From contig JAWLGP010000005.1 in assembly GCA_041685045.1 (NCBI GenBank), forward strand, positions 1 to 64,000: a stretch of DNA of 64,000 nucleotides, given 5' to 3'. The notes beneath the pieces were generated by a model. That model was given only the letters and a program-made list of their open reading frames with translations. It was not told the DNA's origin and searched no databases. This DNA comes from Thiohalomonas sp041685045. GTDB lineage: Bacteria; Pseudomonadota; Gammaproteobacteria; Thiohalomonadales; Thiohalomonadaceae. Positions 1 to 8,654 of this stretch are shown piece by piece. Both the position numbers and the translations under genes were made by a program. Numbering within the stretch: the first letter of the stretch is position 1; the number at the start of each line of letters is the position of its first letter.

Positions 1-741
1 GGCCATCCCGAGCAGAGCCTGGCCTGCGTGGAAAACACGCTGGCAAACGCCAGAGAGCAAGCGCATCCCCATAGCCTGTGCATCGCCCTGTACGGCTGTG
101 CACTGGTCAGTCGCTGGCGTCGGGAGGTGGAGGTTTCGGCACGCTACGTCGAGGAGTCCCTCGCCTGCGCCGCCGAGTTTGAACTGCCGTTCTGGCAGTT
201 GTCGGCCGCGGCCGATTGGGCGTGGATAAGCACCATGCGTGGCGATGCATCGGACTCGCTGGCGTTTCTCGCCCAACTGCGGGACAACCCCGAGATTCCC
301 GGCGCGGCAAGAATCCTCTTTTACCAGCAGTTGGCCGACGGGCTTGTCCACCTGGCATGCTATCCGGAGGCCTTGGCGGTTCTGGATGATGCGATTGCCC
401 TGGCGGATGAACGCAACGAACGTTACCTGGAGGCGGACTATCACCGCTTGAAGGGCATCTGCCTGACGAAGACCTCGCCGGGTGGTCACCTGGAAGCCGA
501 AACCTGCTTCAACAGGGCGTTATCGATCAGTCGTCGACAGGGGGCCTTGTCTCTGGAGTTGCGAGCCGCCATCGGCATGGCGAAGCTGTGGCATGAGACC
601 GGCCGCGAGCAAGAGGCAACCCGGTTGCTGGAAGATGTCTGTGGCCGGATTGAGGAGGGGTTCGACAGCATCGATTATCGCGAGGCGACGGCGTTGCGGG
701 ATGCCCGTCGCCGGCCTGGTATGGCTGGGCATTCTTTTTGA
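1..741 (+). CDS. C-terminal part of a TPR-containing regulator (cyclase/ATPase-associated type), partial
   Basis: The frame is open from base 1, so the 5' part of the gene lies outside the window; about 246 residues are visible. They form helical TPR-like repeats rich in Ala, Leu and Glu, ending with the pattern LELRAAIGMAKLWHETGR...EARLLEDVCGRIEEGFDSIDYREATAL. This tail is typical of very large proteins that combine an adenylate/guanylate cyclase or winged-helix domain, an AAA/NACHT-like ATPase and TPRs. The catalytic or DNA-binding part is not visible, so the exact protein is unknown. TPR assignment is fairly safe; membership of that multidomain family is inferred from the tail. Confidence 0.75.
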   Translation, partial: GHPEQSLACVENTLANAREQAHPHSLCIALYGCALVSRWRREVEVSARYVEESLACAAEFELPFWQLSAAADWAWISTMRGDASDSLAFLAQLRDNPEIPGAARILFYQQLADGLVHLACYPEALAVLDDAIALADERNERYLEADYHRLKGICLTKTSPGGHLEAETCFNRALSISRRQGALSLELRAAIGMAKLWHETGREQEATRLLEDVCGRIEEGFDSIDYREATALRDARRRPGMAGHSF

Positions 742-1265
742 AAACTTCACACTTGCTCTCCTGAGATAGAGAGAAGCAATTATTGTCCGTTCAGTCGAAC
801 GGCTTCGGGGTGTTGTCAACCGATGGTGGCCGTGTCGGCATCGGGAACCGGGTCCATGGTTGGCGATCGACAGCCACTGACCCGAAGCCCCTTGGCGGTG
901 AAAGCTATTCATCACCCGTGCCGCCTGCCGGCCAGCACAAGAGGCAACGGGTGACCACTTCTGCGGGTTTGCGCAAGAAGGGCGCCTCCCGGCGCCCTTT
1001 CTGGGTTACAGCCAAATCGGGCTGGAGGAGGCCATCTGAGATACGGGCTTCTGACAGGGAAGACGCCACGACCTATTGCCAGTTAACCTCCGCAGAGATC
1101 TGTACGATCTCATTGTTCTGAAAGAAAGGCCATTGTTACCAGGCGACTCTCCTCCTCTCCTCGCTGCCAGTCACACAGCCACCTGCTCGGAGCGGTGTTG
1201 GCGGCCCAGGCGGTGCGGTACGTTATCGACGGCACCGCCGCCGTGGTCGGGCTGCTCCTGCCGGC
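742..1265. other. Intergenic region without a supported gene
   Basis: There are 524 bases between the TPR protein and the 3' end of tesA. Frames here give low-complexity Arg/Pro/Ser-rich translations with no family resemblance and no ribosome binding site. The only clear structure is the GC-rich hairpin at 978-999. A short minus-strand stretch near 1074-1133 reads as a protein-like peptide between two stops, but it is too short to support a gene. Confidence 0.6.
978..1000 (+). terminator. Rho-independent terminator-like hairpin
   Basis: A perfect 9-bp stem (AAGGGCGCC / GGCGCCCTT) closes a TCCC loop and is followed by a short T-rich stretch (TTTCT). It lies about 240 bases after the TPR protein. 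The A residues on the left arm would also permit termination on the other strand, where tesA ends at 1266. Confidence 0.45.
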
Positions 1266-1913
1266 TCATTCACTCGCGCGACGCTCTAACAACGGTTCCA
1301 ACTTCGCCCAGACATTCTCCAGCAGTTGCGGCTGCGCCCCCGCGGCGGCGTGGATCCCGTCCGGTTGCATCAACTCGCGGTGGCCGCCGACCCCCTCCAG
1401 GAGGAACGGCACCAGGGGTACGTCCAGCTCGTGGGCCAGCTCCTGGTAGACCGCGGCGAAGCGTCCGGTATATTCCGGTCCATAATTGGGCGGCAGCTGC
1501 ATGCCCACCAGCAACACACGGGCATCCGACTCGCGGGCGAGCTGTACCAGTTGCCGCAGGTTGGCCGCCAGTTCCGATAGCGGAAGGCCGCGCAGGCCGT
1601 CGTTGCCTCCCAACTCGATGACTACGAGGGCGGGGTCGTATTCGGCGAGCAGGGACGGCAGGCGTGACAGGCCCCCCTGGCTGGTCTCGCCGCTGATGCT
1701 GGCGTTGACCACCTCGTACGGAAGTTTGCGCCGGTCGAGGCGCTGGCGCAGCAGCTCCACCCAGCCACTCTCCAGGGCGACGCCGTAGCCGGCGCTCAGG
1801 CTGTCGCCCACCACCAGCAGCACGGGACGGTCCGCAGCGGCGGCCGCTCCTGCTATAGTGCCGGTGGCTACAATCACCCACACAACGAAAATTCGGATTG
1901 GCTGGATGAGCAC
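1266..1913 (-). CDS. tesA: TesA-type arylesterase / acyl-CoA thioesterase I (SGNH hydrolase)
   Basis: This is a 215-aa periplasmic SGNH/GDSL hydrolase. An N-terminal hydrophobic signal (IFVVWVIVATGTIAGAAAAA) precedes block I, VVGDSLSAGYG, with the catalytic Ser near residue 38; GGNDGLRG supplies the block III Gly/Asn, and DGIH near the C-terminus the Asp/His pair. The family hydrolyses acyl-CoA, aryl esters and some lysophospholipids. A GTG start at 1913 is chosen because GGGGAGGAA sits just upstream and it leaves a proper signal peptide; the longer upstream ATG would add unrelated residues antisense to the ABC gene. It is divergent from the ABC exporter genes, a classical arrangement with ybbA/ybbP. 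Confidence 0.9.
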   Translation of the reverse strand: MLIQPIRIFVVWVIVATGTIAGAAAAADRPVLLVVGDSLSAGYGVALESGWVELLRQRLDRRKLPYEVVNASISGETSQGGLSRLPSLLAEYDPALVVIELGGNDGLRGLPLSELAANLRQLVQLARESDARVLLVGMQLPPNYGPEYTGRFAAVYQELAHELDVPLVPFLLEGVGGHRELMQPDGIHAAAGAQPQLLENVWAKLEPLLERRASE

Positions 1914-2595
1914 GGATTCCTCCCCCGCAGTGATTCGCACGCACAATCTTGGCATGGAGGTGGACAGCCCGGAAGGGCGTCTTACCCTGTTGGAGAACAT
2001 CGACCTCTCGGTTGCCCGCGGCGAGGCGGTCGCCGTGCTCGGCGCTTCGGGGTCCGGCAAGACCACCCTGCTCGGTTTGCTGGCCGGGCTGGATCAGCCC
2101 ACCTCCGGTCAGATTTGGCTTGATGGCGAGGAGATCACGGCGATGGACGAGGACGGCCGCGCCGCCCTGCGGGCCCGTACCCTCGGTTTCGTGTTCCAGT
2201 CCTTTCAGCTGTTGCCCAATCTGACCGCGCTGGAAAACGTCATGCTGCCGCTGGAACTGGCTGGACGCACGGCGTCGCGCGAGCGTGCGATGGACCTGTT
2301 GGGGCAGGTGGGTCTGGCCCCACGCGCCCGCCACCGCCCGCATCAACTCTCCGGCGGCGAGCAGCAACGGGTCGCCATCGCCCGTGCCTTTGCCACCGAG
2401 CCGCCCCTGCTGTTCGCCGACGAGCCCACCGGCAACCTCGACCGCCGCACCGGTGCCCAGATCACCGATCTGCTGTTCCGGCTCAACGCCGAACGGGGCA
2501 CCACGCTGCTGCTGGTGACCCACGACCTGCAGCTGGCCGAGCGCTGTGACCGGGTGCTGGAGATGGAGGCGGGGCGCTTCAGGGGGGAGGCATGA
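1906..2595 (+). CDS. ABC transporter ATP-binding protein, YbbA/LolD type
   Basis: This 229-aa ATPase pairs with the FtsX-like permease that follows. Walker A is GASGSGKTT, the signature is LSGGEQQRVAIARA, Walker B is LLFADEPTGNLD, and an H-loop (LLVTHD) follows; FQSFQLLPNLTALENVMLPLEL is typical of the MacB/LolD/YbbA branch. These systems act on periplasmic or membrane substrates rather than on small-molecule import. The ATG at 1906 lies antisense to the tesA start, so the 5' ends of the two divergent genes overlap by 8 bases. It overlaps the permease start by four bases (ATGA), implying translational coupling. The actual substrate is unknown. Confidence 0.93.
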   Translation: MSTDSSPAVIRTHNLGMEVDSPEGRLTLLENIDLSVARGEAVAVLGASGSGKTTLLGLLAGLDQPTSGQIWLDGEEITAMDEDGRAALRARTLGFVFQSFQLLPNLTALENVMLPLELAGRTASRERAMDLLGQVGLAPRARHRPHQLSGGEQQRVAIARAFATEPPLLFADEPTGNLDRRTGAQITDLLFRLNAERGTTLLLVTHDLQLAERCDRVLEMEAGRFRGEA

Positions 2596-5090
2596 CCGGG
2601 CTGTCGCTGGCCTGGCGCGCCCTGCTCTCGGACTGGCGAGCCGGCGAGCTGCGCATCCTGGCGCTCGCCTTGTTGGTGGCTGTTGGCGGCGTTTCGGCGG
2701 TCGGTTTCTTCACCGACCGGGTACGCCTCGCCATGGAGAGCCAGGCGGGGGAGCTTCTGGCAGCCGATCGGGTGGTGGAGAGTCGCGGCGAGCTGCCGCC
2801 GGAGTGGGTGGAGCAGGCGCGAAGCCACGGGCTCGCCACCGCCCGCATTCAGTCGTTTCGTACCGTAGTGGTGGTCGGCGACGACCTGCAGCTGGTGGAG
2901 GTGAAGGCGGTCGGTGAGGGCTACCCCCTGCGCGGTCGGCTGCGCACGGCACCGCGTCCCTACGCCGCCGACGCGCCAGCCGAAGCAGGACCGGCGCCGG
3001 GTAACGTCTGGCTGAGCGCCCGGCTGGCGGCGCAACTCGGGATCGAGCCGGGTGCCGAGGTTCGGCTGGGGAGCCGCCTGTTCACCTATGCCCGGGTGCT
3101 GACCTATGAGCCGGACCGCGGCGCCGAGCTGTTCAGCATCGGTCCGCGCCTGATGATGAATCGGGCGGATCTGCCCTCCACCGGGCTCATCGGCCCGGGT
3201 AGTCTGGTCACCTATCGACTGCTGCTCGCCGGCGATCCGGCAGAGCTGGCCCGCTACCAACGCTGGATCGAGCCCCACCTCGGGCGCGGCGAGCGCCTGC
3301 TCGGGGGCCGCGAGGCGCGCCCGGAACTCTCCAGCGCCCTGCAGCGGGCCGAACGTTTCCTCGGGCTCGCCTCGCTGGTCAGCGTTTTGCTGGCCGGTGT
3401 GGCCGCCGCCACTGCCGCGCACCGCTACGCCGCGCGGCGGGTCGACGGCGTGGCCGTGATGCGCTGTCTAGGCGCCAGGCAGGGTTTCATCACCCGCCTC
3501 TATATCACGCAGTTGTCGCTGCTTGCCCTGGTTGCCTCGCTTGCCGGTGTCCTGGTTGGCTATTTGGCGCAGGGGGTGCTGGCGGCGCTGCTCAGTGAGC
3601 TGTTCACCTACACCCTGCCGCCGCCTTCGTTCCGGCCGGTGCTGGTGGGCCTCGGTACCGGCTTCGTGACCCTGGGCGGTTTCGCCCTGCCGCCGATGCT
3701 CGGTCTGCGACGGGTTCCGCCGATGCGGGTGTTGCGCCACGAGGCAAGGCCGGTGCGATCAACGGCGCTGCTGGTCTACGGGGCCGCAATCACCGCCCTG
3801 GGGATCCTGATGGTGTGGCAGGCGCGCGACGCCACCCTGGCGGCCTACGTGTTCGGCGGCGCCCTGGCTACCGTGGCGGTACTGGCGGCCACCGCGGCCG
3901 GGCTCGTTGTTGCGCTCAATCCGCTGCGGGCGCGGGTCCGCGGCACCTTCACCTACTGGTTCGGCCTGACCAACATTCCGCGGCGGGCAGCGGTCAGCAG
4001 TTTGCAGGTGGTCGCCTTCGGACTCGGCATCATGGTGCTGTTGCTGCTGGCCCTGGTGCGTGGCGATTTGCTCGCCGGCTGGCAGCAGAGCCTACCGGCG
4101 GACGCGCCCAACCAGTTTCTCATCAACATCCAGCCGGAACAGGTTTCCGCGCTGAAGACATTCATCGCCGAGCGCTCCGGCACCGCCCCCGTGTTCTATC
4201 CGATGGTGCGCGGTCGGCTCATCGCCATCGATGGGCGGCCGGTGGTGCCGGAGCAGTACGAGGAGCCGCGCGCCCGGCGCCTCGCGCAGCGCGAGTTCAA
4301 TCTCTCGTATGCCGACACCCTGGCGGCCGACAATCGCATCGTCGCCGGCCGCTGGTGGGGCGAAGGCATCGAGGGCGGGCCACCGCAGTGGTCAGTGGAG
4401 CAGGGGATTGCCGACACCCTCGGTATCGACCTTGGCGACCGGCTGCAGTTCTCGGTCGCCGGGCGCACCATCGAGGGACGCGTGACCAATCTGCGCAGCG
4501 TCGACTGGGACTCGTTCCGGGTGAATTTCTTCGTCCTCGGCACCCCGGCGTTGTTGGCGGATCAACCCGCCAGTTACATCACCAGCTTCCATCTGCCGCC
4601 GGCCCAACGGGAACTGCTGGCGGACTTGGTGCGGGCCTTCCCCAACGTGACCGTGATCGACGTCGATGCGATCATGTCACGGGTGCGGGGCATCATCGAG
4701 AGGGTGAGTCTGGCGGTCGAGTTCGTGTTCGGCTTCACACTGCTGGCCGGCTTCGTGGTGCTGCTGGCGGCCATTCAGGCGACCCACGATGAGCGCCTGC
4801 GGGAAAGTGCCCTGCTGCGCATGCTCGGCGCTACCCGCGGTCAGGTGCGCGAGGCGCAAGCGGCGGAATTTCTCGCGCTGGGGCTGCTGGCCGGCCTGCT
4901 GGCGGCGCTGGCCGCAAGCGTCATCGGCTACGTACTGGCCGAACACATTTTCCACTTCGAATGGCGGGCGAATCCCTGGCTGTGGCTGGCGGGCATTGCC
5001 GCCGGTACGCTGGGGGTCGGTGCCGCCGGCTGGTGGGGGACGCGGCGGGTGCTGGCGCGGGCGCCGTTGCAGACGTTACGGAGACTCTGA
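2592..5090 (+). CDS. FtsX-like ABC permease, YbbP family
   Basis: The 832-aa membrane protein has the YbbP layout: an N-terminal membrane segment (about 15-35), a large periplasmic region, an FtsX block of three helices around 255-370, a further pair of helices near 395-445 and 465-490, a second periplasmic domain, and a C-terminal FtsX block around 705-830. The motif VDGVAVMRCLGARQGFI and the later LRESALLRMLGATRGQV are the coupling-type loops found in both FtsX halves. It starts inside the ATPase stop codon region and completes a two-gene exporter. In other bacteria this pair sits next to tesA, suggesting a lipid or envelope role, though no substrate is established. Confidence 0.92.
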   Translation: MTGLSLAWRALLSDWRAGELRILALALLVAVGGVSAVGFFTDRVRLAMESQAGELLAADRVVESRGELPPEWVEQARSHGLATARIQSFRTVVVVGDDLQLVEVKAVGEGYPLRGRLRTAPRPYAADAPAEAGPAPGNVWLSARLAAQLGIEPGAEVRLGSRLFTYARVLTYEPDRGAELFSIGPRLMMNRADLPSTGLIGPGSLVTYRLLLAGDPAELARYQRWIEPHLGRGERLLGGREARPELSSALQRAERFLGLASLVSVLLAGVAAATAAHRYAARRVDGVAVMRCLGARQGFITRLYITQLSLLALVASLAGVLVGYLAQGVLAALLSELFTYTLPPPSFRPVLVGLGTGFVTLGGFALPPMLGLRRVPPMRVLRHEARPVRSTALLVYGAAITALGILMVWQARDATLAAYVFGGALATVAVLAATAAGLVVALNPLRARVRGTFTYWFGLTNIPRRAAVSSLQVVAFGLGIMVLLLLALVRGDLLAGWQQSLPADAPNQFLINIQPEQVSALKTFIAERSGTAPVFYPMVRGRLIAIDGRPVVPEQYEEPRARRLAQREFNLSYADTLAADNRIVAGRWWGEGIEGGPPQWSVEQGIADTLGIDLGDRLQFSVAGRTIEGRVTNLRSVDWDSFRVNFFVLGTPALLADQPASYITSFHLPPAQRELLADLVRAFPNVTVIDVDAIMSRVRGIIERVSLAVEFVFGFTLLAGFVVLLAAIQATHDERLRESALLRMLGATRGQVREAQAAEFLALGLLAGLLAALAASVIGYVLAEHIFHFEWRANPWLWLAGIAAGTLGVGAAGWWGTRRVLARAPLQTLRRL

Positions 5091-5124
5091 GTGTCCGTTG
5101 CGAACCTCGAGGGTTTTCTGACCT

Positions 5125-5424
5125 CCATCGGTGCGGTTCGTTCCTCACCACACCCTACGACTCCCGTAGGATGTGGTGGGCCTGCGAACCGCATCAATCG
5201 CGGCGCGCCTGGCCATCGGTGCGGTCCGTTCCTCACCACACCCTACGACTCCCTAGGATGTCGTGAGCCTGCGAACCGCATCAATCGCGGCGCGCCCGGC
5301 CATCGGTGCGGTCCGTTCCTCGCCACACCCTACGACTCCCGTAGGATGTGGTGAGCCTGCGAACCGCATCAATCGCGGCGCGCCTGGCCATCGGTGCGGT
5401 TCGTTCCTCACCACACCCTACGAT
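5125..5424. repeat. Tandem repeat of an 88-bp palindromic unit, about 3.4 copies
   Basis: The string CCATCGGTGCGG recurs at 5125, 5213, 5300 and 5388, giving 87-88 bp spacing. Each unit contains its own inverted repeat: GTGCGGTTCG plus CTCACCACACCCTACG on the left, and CGTAGGATGTGGTGAG plus CGAACCGCATC on the right, so each can fold into a long hairpin. Related single copies are seen at about 11891-11947 and 27035-27091. No gene is supported in 5091-5503, although a short plus-strand frame runs through the array. Confidence 0.9.
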
Positions 5425-5503
5425 CAATAATGCGCTTGTATGAGCGCAACGGCAGTTGGATAGTTAGGGACAGGTAGTTGGGTGCCGCAAAGCCGGAGCC
5501 AAA

Positions 5504-6841
5504 ATGATCGACGTTTTTGACCGTATTCAGCGTTTCGTCCGCCAGTCCATCTGGCAGGGCGATATCCGAAAAATGCCGCGGGCGAAGCGTATCGCCTTTT
5601 CCGGCATGCGTATTCTCTATGTAATGGTGCGCGAGTTGACCGAAGGCCAGCTCGCCCTGCATGCCATGAGCCTGGTCTATACCACGCTGTTGTCGCTGGT
5701 GCCGTTGTTGGCGGTAAGCTTTTCGGTGCTCAAGGCGTTCGGCGTTAACCAGATCGATCCGATCCTGATGAATCTGCTCGCACCCCTCGGTGAACAGGGG
5801 CGTGAAATTACCGATCGGATTATCGGTTTCGTGGAGAACATGCGGGTCGGCGTGCTCGGGTCGTTGGGCCTGGGTTTCCTTCTCTACACCGTGATCTCCC
5901 TGGTCCAGAAGATCGAGGTCTCGTTCAACTATGTGTGGCGGGTCAAGCAGGTCCGCAGCTTCGCCCGCCGCTTCAGCGACTATCTCAGCGTGATCATCGT
6001 CGGTCCGGTCCTGGTGTTCACGGCTATCGGTTTTACCGCCTCGATAATGAGTACGGATCTGGTGCAGCAGCTTATCGCCATGGAACCGTTCGGTACGGCG
6101 GTCCTGGTTGCCAGTCGCGTGATGCCCTATCTGCTGATCAGTGCCGCCTTCACCTTTTTCTACATGTTTGTGCCCAACACCACCGTGCGCTTTCGTTCGG
6201 CCCTGGTAGGTGGTTTGGTGGGGGGCGCACTTTGGCAGCTCACCGGCTTCGCCTTTGCCTCCTTTGTCGCCGGCTCGACCCGTTATGCGGCGATCTACTC
6301 CAGCTTCGCCATCCTGTTCCTGTTCATGATCTGGCTCTATCTGAGCTGGTTCATCCTGCTGTTCGGCTCCCAGATCGCCTACTACCATCAGCACCCGCAG
6401 CAGGTGCGGCGCGAGACCGAACAGCTGCGGCTCAGTGATCGGTTGCGCGATCGGATTGGTCTGGCGGTGATGTATCTGGTGACCCGCGCCTATGAGAAGG
6501 GCGAGCCGGGCTGGACCCTGGACGCCCTGGCGCAGCGCCTGGGCGTGCCGGGCGATGCCGTGATCGAAGTAGCGGATGACCTGCTGCGCCTCGGCTACCT
6601 GCTCGAGACCAGCGCTGATCCACCCGGCTACGTGCCGGGACGGGATCCGGAACTCCTGAGCATCAATATGCTGTTGGCGGGACTGCGAAGCGCCGGCGAG
6701 GAGCAGGTTCCCCGTGATGAACAGGCGCTGAGTCTGGCGCCGGTGGAAGGGGTCCTGGCGGAGGCGGAACAGGCGCTTGCCCGTCAGTTCGGTGAGCGCT
6801 CCATCAAGGACCTGGTGCGTGATGAACCGGGCTCGGCATAA
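5504..6841 (+). CDS. YihY/BrkB-family inner membrane protein
   Basis: This 445-aa protein begins with an amphipathic lead and then has about six membrane helices between residues 40 and 295, with the family pattern ALHAMSLVYTTLLSLVPLLAV near the first and the YSSFAILFLFMIWLYLSWFILLFGSQIAY block near the last. The remaining 150 residues are soluble, look winged-helix-like (TLDALAQRLGVPGDAVIEVADDLLRLGYL) and would face the cytoplasm. The family was once misnamed RNase BN; its biochemical role is unsettled. It follows the tandem repeat and precedes the SirB2-like gene by 66 bases. Confidence 0.9.
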   Translation: MIDVFDRIQRFVRQSIWQGDIRKMPRAKRIAFSGMRILYVMVRELTEGQLALHAMSLVYTTLLSLVPLLAVSFSVLKAFGVNQIDPILMNLLAPLGEQGREITDRIIGFVENMRVGVLGSLGLGFLLYTVISLVQKIEVSFNYVWRVKQVRSFARRFSDYLSVIIVGPVLVFTAIGFTASIMSTDLVQQLIAMEPFGTAVLVASRVMPYLLISAAFTFFYMFVPNTTVRFRSALVGGLVGGALWQLTGFAFASFVAGSTRYAAIYSSFAILFLFMIWLYLSWFILLFGSQIAYYHQHPQQVRRETEQLRLSDRLRDRIGLAVMYLVTRAYEKGEPGWTLDALAQRLGVPGDAVIEVADDLLRLGYLLETSADPPGYVPGRDPELLSINMLLAGLRSAGEEQVPRDEQALSLAPVEGVLAEAEQALARQFGERSIKDLVRDEPGSA

Positions 6842-6907
6842 AGGCATCGCGACCATGCCGGCGGACCGGCTCTGGTCAGGCGCCAACGCCGGGAGTAGGC
6901 TGCGATC

Positions 6908-7294
6908 ATGCCCTCGTTGAAGTTTTTCCACGTCCTGTTCGTTACGCTCTCGATCTCCGGATTCGCGGCCCGGGGTCTGGCCTTGCAGTGGCGACCGGAA
7001 CTGCTGCAGCGGCGCTGGGTGCGCACGGTTCCACACGTCAATGACACGCTGCTGCTGAGCTCGGGTATTGCCATGCTGGTGAGCTACGGCTGGAACCCGT
7101 TGCACCAGCCCTGGCTCACGGCGAAGCTTGCTGCTCTTTTCGCGTACATCCTCCTCGGCAGCGCGGCCATCGGCCGGCGCGGGCACCACGGCCGGCTGGC
7201 GCGCACCTCGGCCTGGCTCGCCGCCATGGCGGTGTTCGGCTATATCGTCCTGGTGGCGCTGTACAGGACTCCACAGCCCTGGCTCGCCCTCTGA
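6908..7294 (+). CDS. SirB2-family small membrane protein
   Basis: The 128-aa protein has four predicted membrane helices and the family patterns KFFHVLFVTLSISGFAARG, PHVNDTLLLSSGIAML and LTAKLAALFAYILLG. SirB2 relatives are membrane proteins of unknown biochemical function, originally linked to invasion gene regulation in Salmonella. It is eight bases from the antiporter gene and probably co-transcribed with it. Confidence 0.85.
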   Translation: MPSLKFFHVLFVTLSISGFAARGLALQWRPELLQRRWVRTVPHVNDTLLLSSGIAMLVSYGWNPLHQPWLTAKLAALFAYILLGSAAIGRRGHHGRLARTSAWLAAMAVFGYIVLVALYRTPQPWLAL

Positions 7295-7302
7295 ACTGCG
7301 CC

Positions 7303-8469
7303 ATGGTCGAACCGATCATCTACAGTGTGTTTCTGATCTTCACCGGCGCCGCCCTGCTGGCCACCCTGGCCCTGTTCGCCCGCCAGTCGATGCTGGTCTC
7401 CTATATCCTCGCCGGCGTCCTGCTCGGCCCATGGGGGATCGGTCTGGTCGGTGACCCCGGAGTGATCCAGGAGGCCTCCCACATGGGGGTGATCTTCCTG
7501 CTGTTTCTGCTCGGCCTGAATCTGCTCCCGCAGCAGCTCTTGCGCCAGTTCCGGCAGACGCTGCCGGTCACCTTGATCAGCTCGCTGCTGTTTGCCGCGA
7601 TCGGCGCCGGCGTCGCCTTCCTGTTCGACTACGGCTGGCGGGAGGCGCTGGTGGTTGCCGCGGCGGCCATGTTCTCCAGCACCATCATTGGTCTGAAACT
7701 ACTGCCGACCACCGCGTTGCACCACCAGCACGCCGGCGAGGTGATGATCAGCATTCTGCTCCTGCAGGACCTCATCGCCATTATCGTCCTGCTGCTGCTT
7801 CAGGCCACCGCCAACGGCCATGCGCCGTTGCAGGAGCTGCTACAGCTCGGTGGCATTCTGCCGCTGTTCATCGTCGGAGCCTTCCTCGGCGCCCGCTACG
7901 TAATGACGCCGCTGTTCATCCGCTTCGACACCATCCAGGAGTACGTCTTCCTGATAACCATTGGCTGGTGTTTGGCGACCGCCGAGCTCGCCGGGCTGGC
8001 GGGCCTTTCGCAGGAGATCGGCGCCTTTGTCGGTGGTGTGGCGCTGGCGGCGAGCCCCATTGCCCCCTTCATCGCCGAGAGCCTGAAACTGCTACGCGAC
8101 TTCTTCCTGGTGCTGTTCTTCTTCTCCCTCGGCGCCACCTTCAACCTGGGCGAGGTGGCGACGGTGCTGCCGGCGGCGTTGCTGCTGGCCGGGCTGCTGC
8201 TGGTGGCCAAACCGCTGGCGTTCACGCTGTTGCTGCGCCGCACCGGTGAGACGGAAAAGTTGTCCCGCGAGATGGGGGTACGGCTCGGACAGATCAGCGA
8301 ATTCTCCCTGTTCATCGCTGCCCTCGCGTTGGAGGCGGGCGTCATCGGTCACGAGCCCGCCTACATGATCCAGTTGGCGACATTGTTGACCTTTATCGTC
8401 TCCTCCTATGTGATCATGCTCCGCTATCCCACCCCGATCGCGGTCTCCGCCCGCCTGCGGCGTGATTGA
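7303..8469 (+). CDS. CPA2-family monovalent cation:proton antiporter, membrane domain only
   Basis: The 388-aa protein contains about twelve hydrophobic helices and the CPA2 features YILAGVLLGPWGIGLV, HMGVIFLLFLLGLNL and ASPIAPFIAESLKLLRDFFLVLFFFSLGATF. It corresponds to the Na_H_Exchanger domain of KefB/KefC/RosB-like proteins, but the cytoplasmic NAD-binding TrkA-N domain is absent, so gating would differ from KefB/KefC. Likely role: K+ or Na+ efflux against protons at the inner membrane. Ion choice cannot be read from the sequence. Confidence 0.88.
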   Translation: MVEPIIYSVFLIFTGAALLATLALFARQSMLVSYILAGVLLGPWGIGLVGDPGVIQEASHMGVIFLLFLLGLNLLPQQLLRQFRQTLPVTLISSLLFAAIGAGVAFLFDYGWREALVVAAAAMFSSTIIGLKLLPTTALHHQHAGEVMISILLLQDLIAIIVLLLLQATANGHAPLQELLQLGGILPLFIVGAFLGARYVMTPLFIRFDTIQEYVFLITIGWCLATAELAGLAGLSQEIGAFVGGVALAASPIAPFIAESLKLLRDFFLVLFFFSLGATFNLGEVATVLPAALLLAGLLLVAKPLAFTLLLRRTGETEKLSREMGVRLGQISEFSLFIAALALEAGVIGHEPAYMIQLATLLTFIVSSYVIMLRYPTPIAVSARLRRD

Positions 8470-8480
8470 GTTCGGGAACG

Positions 8481-8632
8481 TGATCCGCAAATGAACGCGA
8501 ATGAACGCAAATTTTCCGGTGCAGGTGCGCTTTTCACCGAACCGCTTCCGAAAAGCCCGTTCGCTGCGATGAGAGCGTCAGCCTGCACGCCGCTGCCTGC
8601 GTTTTTCGCCATTCGCGTTCATTCGCGGATCA
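8481..8632. repeat. Dispersed inverted-repeat element
   Basis: Arms of about 31 bases flank an 89-bp centre. The left arm begins TGATCCGCAAATGAACGCG and the right arm ends CGCGTTCATTCGCGGATCA, so the ends are near-perfect inverted copies. It fills almost the whole gap between the antiporter and the Na/phosphate symporter genes. Confidence 0.8.
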
Positions 8633-8654
8633 GTGACCAGTCGTAAAACTTACA

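Noticed and set aside
1074..1133. Protein-like 20-residue minus-strand peptide between stops
   Set aside because: Too short, no start codon or ribosome site and no family; could be a gene remnant but cannot be supported.
5408..7189. A 593-codon open frame on the minus strand opposite the YihY-type gene
   Set aside because: Its translation is Gln/His/Arg-rich with no domain pattern, and it runs antisense to a clear membrane protein gene; it is a GC-codon shadow.
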